Assembly: GCF_039544305.1 (NCBI RefSeq)
Contig: NZ_BAABLK010000034.1
Location: 62,001 to 126,000 of the forward strand
Source of the DNA: Paeniglutamicibacter antarcticus_C
Lineage (GTDB): Bacteria; Actinomycetota; Actinomycetes; Actinomycetales; Micrococcaceae
DNA: 64,000 nucleotides
Direction: 5' to 3'
Part shown: piece after piece, positions 58,250 to 64,000 of the stretch
How positions within the stretch are numbered: position 1 is the first letter of the stretch
Layout of the letters: the number at the start of each line of letters is the position of its first letter
Notes under the pieces: generated by a model
Told to the model about the DNA's origin: nothing
The model's database searches: none
Seen by the model: only the letters and a program-made list of their open reading frames with translations
Made by a program: the position numbers and the translations under genes

Positions 58250-59185
58250 TTAGAAGAGGGCGGACTGCACCGGCGGCGGCGCCGTGGCATGCTCACCAAT
58301 CACGATCTTGCGCCCCTTGAGCAATGCGGCGTTGGCCACGAATATCTCTGGTTGCCCGCCAAGCCGGACGCCAAGCACCTGCCCGGAGACGGAGCTCACG
58401 GAAAAGCCGTGCTCCCCCTCGCCCAGCTTCCCGGGATAGGGCTGCAGTGCCTGGGCGTCGAATCCGGCCAACAGTCCAAGGCCCTGATCCGGCGGTGACC
58501 ACGTTTCGCACGAGACCCTGGATCCGGCCAGCAGCTCGGGGTCCAGCCCGGTGAGCATCCCACGCACACCGGTGGCCTCATCGGCGTTGCGTGCATCGAG
58601 CTGCTTGGTGCTCTCGTGGTTTTCCAGCAGCCCGCGTACCTTGGAGTTGGCACGCACCTGTTGGGTGAAGCCCAGTTCGCTGGTGACCAGGTCTTCGAGG
58701 ATGCGCACGGCTGCCCCGTCGGGGCACCACGCCACGTAGCGGGCACTGAGTGCACCTTGCTCGGCAAGCCGGCGCCACTTGCTGGGTTCCGCTGCCGTGC
58801 CGACCTTCGTGGTCCCCTGGGCAAAGGTGGCAATGTAGAGCCAATGCGGTTGGGCCAGGTAGTCGCGCAGGCCGGATCCGGCCCTGCCCGAGCGGTGGAA
58901 ATCATGCATGGGGCGTGATTCATCTGCGGCAACGCAGTCCGGACATTGCGTGCCGCTGCTCAGAAGTGCCTGTGCCCTGCACGGCACGTGGGTGCGGTGG
59001 GACTTGTCATGGATGAGCTGGTGGCCCAGGCACCAGCGGCCGGTCACCACGGTGAAACCCAGCCCGGTGCCGGGCTCCAGGAGCACATCGTGCTCGCGCT
59101 GCCCGGAATCCTCGAGGGCCAGGTACGGGGTTCCGGGGGCCGAAGGCCACCTGATCCCGCGGCAGAGCAAGGCAGTGGTGCCCAC
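58250..59185 (-). CDS. DUF2797 family protein
   Basis: A 311-residue protein; the GTG at 59185 lies just after the stop of the ParA-like gene. The core matches DUF2797: RWCLGHQLI, a Cys-rich HVPCRAQALLSSGTQCPDC (possible zinc site), YLAQPHWLYIATFAQGTTKV and AEQGALSARYVAWCPDG. The part LYIATFAQGTTKVGTA recalls a GIY-YIG-like strand. The biochemical role is unknown. It is coupled to the ParA-like gene. Confidence 0.82.
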   Translation of the reverse strand: MGTTALLCRGIRWPSAPGTPYLALEDSGQREHDVLLEPGTGLGFTVVTGRWCLGHQLIHDKSHRTHVPCRAQALLSSGTQCPDCVAADESRPMHDFHRSGRAGSGLRDYLAQPHWLYIATFAQGTTKVGTAAEPSKWRRLAEQGALSARYVAWCPDGAAVRILEDLVTSELGFTQQVRANSKVRGLLENHESTKQLDARNADEATGVRGMLTGLDPELLAGSRVSCETWSPPDQGLGLLAGFDAQALQPYPGKLGEGEHGFSVSSVSGQVLGVRLGGQPEIFVANAALLKGRKIVIGEHATAPPPVQSALF

Positions 59186-59186
59186 C

Positions 59187-61244
59187 TTAACCGTGCAGTG
59201 CCCCGGCCACCGCCGCGGTGGCATGAAGCCATGCACGGCGCGTCGCCGGACGCAGGGCCTCGAAGCGGATCTGACCCTTGACCAGTGCTGCGTCGTAGGG
59301 CACGGTCACCACGGAGCGGGCCAGCCGGCCGAAACCCTGGGCAATGCGCTCGAGCTGTTCATTGTTTCCGTGCGGCTGGTGCTGGGAGACGATCACCACG
59401 GAGTTCTTGGCAAGCTCGGCGTAGTGTCCCCCTCGCTTGGCCAGTGCCTCGAGAAGCAGTGCTCCGGCCTCGGCGTGTTCCTCCACGGTGGTGCTCGCGA
59501 TGACCAGCTGGTCGGTGTGGTCAATCATGCGCATCCAGCGTTCTGCCGATTCGTCGTTGCCCGAGTCCACGATGGTCAAGGCAAAGAACCGTGACACGAT
59601 GCCGTGCAGTTCATCGAAGTCAGCGGCATTGACGAACTGCTCACTGGCCAGCAACGTGGGATCGGTACGCAGCACGCTGTAGCAATCCTCGGGCTGGTAG
59701 TGCGTGTATTCGTGGATGACAGGGTCCCCGACCTTGACGTCCTTCAGGCGCGGGGCGGCTTCGAGCAGGTCCATGGAATGGGCGCTGTGCGGTCCTTGGA
59801 CGGTGCGCCATCCCAGGGTTCCGCGGGTTCCGTTGTTGTCCCAGACCAGAACCGGGTCACCGGTGTCCCTGCCGAAAACCGCTGAGAGCAGCACGGCAGT
59901 GGGTGTCTTGTTCGCTCCGCCCTTGCCGTTGACCACCGAGATCGTCTTGGGTTCGCTTAACCGCGTTCCAACGGTCCGGCGCCACTTGCGTTCCTCGACT
60001 TCCTCGACGGAGGGTTTCATGTTGAATCCAAGGCGCGCGAGGAAACCGCGGAAACCGCGTTCGGCCCTTACCGCTGTTTCTTCCTCGGGGCGAAGGAACG
60101 TATCGCGTGTGCCGGTCGCGGGGTTCATTTCCCGGAACGCCTGGCGGCGTCCTTCGGGTGTGGACAGGTCCTCGGCAGCTGCGCCGTCGGAGGCCTTCTT
60201 CGTCGGTTCCGGCGCGGGAGCAGTGGCGTTGGCTGCAGGCTTTGCTCCGGTGGGCTTCGCTGGATCCTTGGGCGGGGTCGGCTTTGCAGTCACCGCTTCG
60301 CTGGCCACGGCCTTGGGTTCCGCCGGCTTCTTCGAATCAGCGACCGGGGCCGGTTTCGTGGCCACGGTGGGATTCGCCACGGCTTTGGGTTCCGCCGGCT
60401 TCTTGGAATCAGCGACGGGTGCCGGCTTCGCGACAGGCTTGCCGGGCGCTGGTGCGGCCGGCTTGGCCGGTGCTGCGGTTTGCTTGGTACCCGGGGTGTC
60501 GGCAGGCTTCACTTTCGGCTCAGAGGGCTTTGTCGTTGCTGCCGGTTTCGTTGCCGGTGCGGGCTTTGAAGCTGCAGGCTTCGGAGCCGGGACGGCGTTG
60601 TCCGTCTTGGCCGGGGCTGCAGTCGAGCCGGGCTTGGCTGCCGGGGCTACGGGCTTGGCGCTCGAAGTAGCCGGTGCTGCCGGCTTCGGGGCGTTCGCCG
60701 CGGTAGGGGCTTGCCCCTTGGCTGGCGCGGGCTTGGAATCCGATGCCTTCGGCGCCGCCGGCTTGGCCTCGACCTTCGGACCGGGGGTGGGAGTCGCCGC
60801 GGTAGCAGCCGCCGCGGGGGCGTTCACGCTCTTGGGCGCGGCGTCCTTCGACGGCGCCGCGTTCTCCTTCGCGGAGGTGGGCTTGAGCACGCCCTGTGCA
60901 TCGGGAGCCGGTTTGCCCTGTGGCTTCACTGAGTCTTCGCTCGACGCTGCGTTGTTCCGCGGCGCGTGCTTCGCGCTTCCGGAGGAAGCAGCTGGCTTGG
61001 CCCCTGCACCTTGGGCTGCACGGTCCTCTGCCTGCTTGCCCTTGGCATCTCCGCTGGAAGCCGGGGTCGGGGAACCCGTCGCACCGGATTCGGGAACCGC
61101 ATCGAACTCATCGGCGCCCTGAGGCGTTTCCGAGTTCTTCTTGGCTTCGTCTTTGGCCTTTTCCTGGATAGCCAGCTCTGCTTGGCGGGCTCGCCGCAGA
61201 GAGGCACGGGTCGGGAATTCCTTGTTGAAGTCCGCGTTGGGCAT
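59187..61244 (-). CDS. ParA/MinD-like protein with long low-complexity N-terminus
   Basis: A 685-residue protein; the start is the ATG at 61244 (MPNADFNKEFPTRASLRRAR) behind GAGAGGAC. Residues 40-370 are almost only Ala, Pro, Lys and Thr, with near-exact internal repeats such as KPAPVADSKKPAEPKAVA occurring twice. From about residue 430 there is a P-loop ATPase fold: ISVVNGKGGANKTPTAVLLS, then VLVWDNNGTRGTLGW, LTIVDSGNDESAERWMRMID and QLVIASTTVEEHAEA. The Walker A has Asn where ParA/MinD have Gly (KGGxGKT), so ATP use may be altered. The long tail may cross the cytoplasm to bind a membrane or wall complex. A chromosome or type VII-like role is only a guess. Confidence 0.8.
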   Translation of the reverse strand: MPNADFNKEFPTRASLRRARQAELAIQEKAKDEAKKNSETPQGADEFDAVPESGATGSPTPASSGDAKGKQAEDRAAQGAGAKPAASSGSAKHAPRNNAASSEDSVKPQGKPAPDAQGVLKPTSAKENAAPSKDAAPKSVNAPAAAATAATPTPGPKVEAKPAAPKASDSKPAPAKGQAPTAANAPKPAAPATSSAKPVAPAAKPGSTAAPAKTDNAVPAPKPAASKPAPATKPAATTKPSEPKVKPADTPGTKQTAAPAKPAAPAPGKPVAKPAPVADSKKPAEPKAVANPTVATKPAPVADSKKPAEPKAVASEAVTAKPTPPKDPAKPTGAKPAANATAPAPEPTKKASDGAAAEDLSTPEGRRQAFREMNPATGTRDTFLRPEEETAVRAERGFRGFLARLGFNMKPSVEEVEERKWRRTVGTRLSEPKTISVVNGKGGANKTPTAVLLSAVFGRDTGDPVLVWDNNGTRGTLGWRTVQGPHSAHSMDLLEAAPRLKDVKVGDPVIHEYTHYQPEDCYSVLRTDPTLLASEQFVNAADFDELHGIVSRFFALTIVDSGNDESAERWMRMIDHTDQLVIASTTVEEHAEAGALLLEALAKRGGHYAELAKNSVVIVSQHQPHGNNEQLERIAQGFGRLARSVVTVPYDAALVKGQIRFEALRPATRRAWLHATAAVAGALHG

Positions 61245-61508
61245 GTGCTTCGTCCTCTCCTGAAGGTTCATAGTCTTCGTGAACGAATGACCCCATCGCA
61301 CCCGGTTTCCAGGCCAGGCACAGATGCCAGCGGTTTTCGCACTTCGCCCATCTTATCGGGCAACCCACGTGAACCGCTTGATTGAGTCGGATTGATCACG
61401 GTTGGCGGGAAAGTAGGAAAATGGTATAGGTCCTCGCTAGCCTAGATGAGAGGAAGCGTGTACTGACCTTTTTCGGTGCCCTCGGACCATGGACGAACAG
61501 GATTTCTC

Positions 61509-62138
61509 TTGGACTTTATCTCCACCGCATTGGATGCGATTAATGCATTCATCATTGACGCGGCAGGAAACCCCCTTTCGTACTTGATGATCTTTCTCTT
61601 TTGCGCGATTGATGGGTTCTTCCCACCTGTCCCCAGTGAATCCCTGGTTGTGGCGCTCGCTTCCCTGGTGCCGTCCCAAGGGATTCCGAACCCCTGGATC
61701 CTGGGCACGGTTGCCGGCCTTGGAGCTTTCGTGGGTGACAACGTCGCCTATATCCTGGGTCGCGCCATAGGAACCGACAGGTTCTCCTGGATGCGCCGCA
61801 AAAGGTTCCAGCATGCTTTCGCCTGGGCCGGATATGAATTGCGGCTTCGTCCCGTGTCCCTGATCCTGGTTGCCCGGTTCATTCCCATTGGTCGTGTCGC
61901 GGTGAACCTGGTCGCCGGGGCCTCGAAGTTCAATCACCGGACATTCGTCATCCTGACGTGTTTTTCCAGTGTCGCCTGGGCTGCTTACTCCGTGCTCATC
62001 GGCATGCTGGCCGGGCAGTGGTTCGAGAATCACCAATTGCTGGGAATGGTGATCGCCGTGACCGTGGCCATCGCGCTGGGTTTCGTGATCGACCGCATCG
62101 TTTCGCGGCTAAGCGGAAACACCTCGTTGCGAAAGTAG
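61509..62138 (+). CDS. DedA-family membrane protein
   Basis: A 209-residue protein. I choose the TTG at 61509 (MDFISTALDAINAFII) because family members start this way and AGGA lies 8 bases upstream; a GTG at 61476 would add 11 residues. FCAIDGFFPPVPSESLVVAL and the signature FIPIGRVAVNLVAGASKF (F-x3-R-x3-P/N-x3-G type) define DedA. Members are thought to act in lipid flipping or proton-dependent envelope homeostasis. A second DedA lies 300 bases away on the other strand. Confidence 0.9.
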   Translation: MDFISTALDAINAFIIDAAGNPLSYLMIFLFCAIDGFFPPVPSESLVVALASLVPSQGIPNPWILGTVAGLGAFVGDNVAYILGRAIGTDRFSWMRRKRFQHAFAWAGYELRLRPVSLILVARFIPIGRVAVNLVAGASKFNHRTFVILTCFSSVAWAAYSVLIGMLAGQWFENHQLLGMVIAVTVAIALGFVIDRIVSRLSGNTSLRK

Positions 62139-62156
62139 CAACGGCTGCGGGCAAAT

Positions 62157-62202
62157 AAAAACCGCGGTTGAACCTGATTACCCAGGTTCAACCGCGGTTT
62201 TT
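62157..62202. terminator. Bidirectional terminator between dedA and tRNA-Thr
   Basis: A perfect 19-bp stem (62157-62175 with 62184-62202), an 8-base loop and A5/T5 flanks. It can stop both the DedA (plus) and tRNA-Thr (minus) transcripts. Confidence 0.92.
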
Positions 62203-62209
62203 CTCTCCG

Positions 62210-62281
62210 AGCCCCCCATCGGAATCGATCCGATGACCTCGTTCTTACCAAGAACGCGCTCTACCACTGAGCTAGGGGGGC
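62210..62281 (-). tRNA. tRNA-Thr (anticodon GGT)
   Basis: A 72-base cloverleaf. The acceptor GCCCCCC pairs with GGGGGGC, the D-arm is TAGCTCAGTGGTAGA, the anticodon loop is TTGGTAA and the T-arm is GATCGATTCCGAT. The discriminator base is T. No CCA is encoded. Confidence 0.95.
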
Positions 62282-62461
62282 AACGAGAAAATACTCTACC
62301 CAATGATCGACGTAAAATGCACATCGAGGCGCACCGGCATGACCAACGACACAAGTCCCCATCGCGTCGCGGGGATTGCCCGGCGGCGAAAGCCGGTCAT
62401 CCGCGGGAGGGGGTACGGCGGCGGACGGAGAAATCTCGGCTTGCTCCCCGCTGCGCAGGGA

Positions 62462-63157
62462 CTACGTTTGGGTCGGTTTGCGCCGACTGGCCTTGAGCAG
62501 CTCGAAGCCAATGGGCAACACGGAGATCAACACAATAACGATGAAAATGATGTCGATGTTCTCACCGACCCAAGCATACTGGCCCAACCAGAAGCCCAGC
62601 ATGGTGACCCCGACGCCCCAAAGCAGCGCGCCCATCAGGTTGAAGAGCAAGAAAAAGCGGTAGTGCATGTGGGCGACACCGGCAATGACTGGGACAAATG
62701 TCCTGACAATGGGGACGAATCTGGCAAGCACCACTGCCCTGCCGCCAAAGCGTTCGAAGAAGGCATGGGCCTTCTGGACATATTCCTGGCGAAAGAACCG
62801 CGAATCGGGTCTGTTGAAAATGGGCGGTCCGGCCTTGCGGCCGATCAGGTACCCGACCTGGTCCCCGGCGAACGCCGAAATGAAGATCAGCACGGCAAAC
62901 AGCGGCAGGCTGACATCCAGGGCGCCAGTGGCAACCAACAGTCCTGCAGTGAAAAGCATGGAATCCCCGGGCAGGAAGAAACCCACCAAAAGGCCTGTTT
63001 CGACAAACACGATTCCGCAAATCAGCAAGATGGCCCACGGGCCCAATGCGGGGTTCCGAAGGAAAACATCGGGATTCAGCCAGTCCGGAAGGAAGCTTGC
63101 GGAAACAGGTTGAACCGCCAGAGCAGCAAGGGTTGCTTGGACACTAGAAAATGACAT
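62462..63157 (-). CDS. DedA-family membrane protein (second copy)
   Basis: A 231-residue protein with the ATG at 63157 (MSFSSVQATLAALAVQPVSA); the longer frame upstream lacks a good site. LICGIVFVETGLLVGFFLPG carries the conserved Glu, SAFAGDQVGYLIGRKAG follows, and ARFVPIVRTFVPVIAGVAHM is the DedA signature with Arg and Pro. It ends in ASRRKPTQT. It is more like the YqjA/YghB type than the neighbouring DedA, so the two are not recent duplicates. Confidence 0.92.
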   Translation of the reverse strand: MSFSSVQATLAALAVQPVSASFLPDWLNPDVFLRNPALGPWAILLICGIVFVETGLLVGFFLPGDSMLFTAGLLVATGALDVSLPLFAVLIFISAFAGDQVGYLIGRKAGPPIFNRPDSRFFRQEYVQKAHAFFERFGGRAVVLARFVPIVRTFVPVIAGVAHMHYRFFLLFNLMGALLWGVGVTMLGFWLGQYAWVGENIDIIFIVIVLISVLPIGFELLKASRRKPTQT

Positions 63158-63493
63158 CACTGCATCACCATATGACAGCCATCGAGGCATCATGATCTTT
63201 GGCTGGCCAAACGGATCGGTTTCATGGCCAACCCGCCGTATCCACAAAACCGTGAATTCAGCCCCTACGCTCTTAAACACTCCCCCAACCGACGTATTTC
63301 CTCGGAACGAGATATGGCATTCATCGAACCACCTTCCTCCTGAGGCGATCGATCCCAACGCGGGAACGAGGGTGGTTCAGCCGTTGTTTCCGACCACCGG
63401 TGCAAGTGGCAGCTGCCCGGGACCACTGCCTGTGCACATATGCTTTTGCCAAAAATGCTGGCTTGTGTCACAAAGTGGATCTATGGTAAGCCC
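63158..63493. other. Divergent promoter region between dedA and sdhC
   Basis: About 335 bases without a gene. A TTGTGTCACAA palindrome (63463-63473) lies 20 bases before sdhC and could be an operator; I cannot assign it to a regulator. Confidence 0.4.
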
Positions 63494-64000
63494 ATGGGAA
63501 CCGGCAACGTGGCCACTACGCGCACCTCCAGCCTACGGTCGGCGGTGGCGTTGCACGGCGCCATGGCGGTCACCGGCCTGATCATGGTGCTTTTTCTGTT
63601 GGCACACATGTACGGCAACCTCAAGATCTTCAAGGGCGGCGAAGCCTTCGACGGCTACTCGGAGTATTTGAGGGAGATCGGTGAACCCCTCCTGCCCTAT
63701 GCCGGTGCACTGTGGATCCTGAGGGTGGTGCTGCTGGCCAGCGTCCTGATCCACATCTTCTCGGCGATCACCCTGTGGCACCGCTCGAGGTTTGCCACGC
63801 AGGGCAGGGGCAGCCGAAGGTACCAGAGCACGAAGAACCGACGCGGTGTCCAACGCAGCTATGCCTCCTTCACGATGCGCTGGGGCGGCGTCGTCATAGG
63901 CCTGTTCGTGATTTACCACATCCTGAATCTGAGCGCTGACGTCATTGCCCCGGGCGGCACCTCTCCAAGCCCGTACCAGCGCATGATCAACAACTTCTCC
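63494..64000 (+). CDS. sdhC: Succinate dehydrogenase cytochrome b subunit (partial, runs off the window)
   Basis: The visible 169 residues begin MGTGNVATTRTSSLRSAVAL and show three transmembrane helices with conserved His: LIMVLFLLAHMYGNLKIF, ALWILRVVLLASVLIHIFSA and GLFVIYHILNL, with TMRWGGVV before the third. These are the heme-ligating helices of the actinobacterial SdhC type. The subunit anchors the complex and passes electrons to menaquinone. The sdhA and sdhB genes should follow beyond the edge. Confidence 0.88.
   Translation, partial: MGTGNVATTRTSSLRSAVALHGAMAVTGLIMVLFLLAHMYGNLKIFKGGEAFDGYSEYLREIGEPLLPYAGALWILRVVLLASVLIHIFSAITLWHRSRFATQGRGSRRYQSTKNRRGVQRSYASFTMRWGGVVIGLFVIYHILNLSADVIAPGGTSPSPYQRMINNFS

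Noticed and set aside
58250..59236. Longer start for the DUF2797 gene
   Set aside because: The extra 17 codons lie inside the end of the ParA-like gene and lack conserved residues; the GTG at 59185 fits the gene junction.

Overview
The window is a stretch of high-G+C actinobacterial chromosome, most likely from the Micrococcaceae (Arthrobacter or Paeniglutamicibacter-like). This is inferred from mycothiol synthase, a GlnR-type orphan regulator next to mshD, MaoC/UPF0336 dehydratase pairs beside murB, GTG/TTG starts, and a split ribosomal/RNA polymerase gene order. No database search was run; names rest on motif recognition and synteny.

Region 1 (1-24600) is mostly the minus-strand translation/transcription block. 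Read in the direction of transcription it contains tRNA-Trp, secE, nusG, rplK-rplA, a long structured leader, rplJ-rplL, rpoB-rpoC, rpsL-rpsG-fusA and tuf. Two accessory patches interrupt it. One is a CHRD-domain surface protein with a class F-type sortase (6076-7629). The other is a decayed thiolase, a YbaK-type editing protein and an acyltransferase-3 membrane protein (16574-19213).

Region 2 (24700-46200) is core metabolism and envelope functions. It holds an AspC-like aminotransferase, a PspC/LiaF-like envelope-stress cluster around a sensor kinase and LuxR regulator, pfkA, a YgfZ/nitrobindin pair, and glnR-mshD-ppk-mutT1-like. A membrane protein coupled to a YtrA-type GntR regulator follows, then the tightly coupled thyA-folA-membrane-protein operon.

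Region 3 (46200-53000) is the most unusual part. An intact asd is followed by about 5 kb of lower-G+C DNA that ends in a badly decayed second copy of asd with a nearly identical terminator. Between the copies lie an IS982-type transposase relic and a four-gene operon of exported proteins. Three of these have SipW/TasA-like signal peptides with a conserved aromatic pair after the cleavage region, and one has an LPXTG-type anchor. No dedicated signal peptidase lies nearby. This looks like an acquired cell-surface or matrix system of unknown function.

Region 4 (53000-64000) has a cupin gene behind a strong DtxR/IdeR-like iron box, an AlkZ-like winged-helix protein, murB with an MFS transporter and two hot-dog dehydratases, and a DUF2797 protein. 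It continues with a very low-complexity ParA/MinD-like protein, two DedA proteins, tRNA-Thr and the start of the succinate dehydrogenase cytochrome b gene. Genes at both window edges are incomplete.
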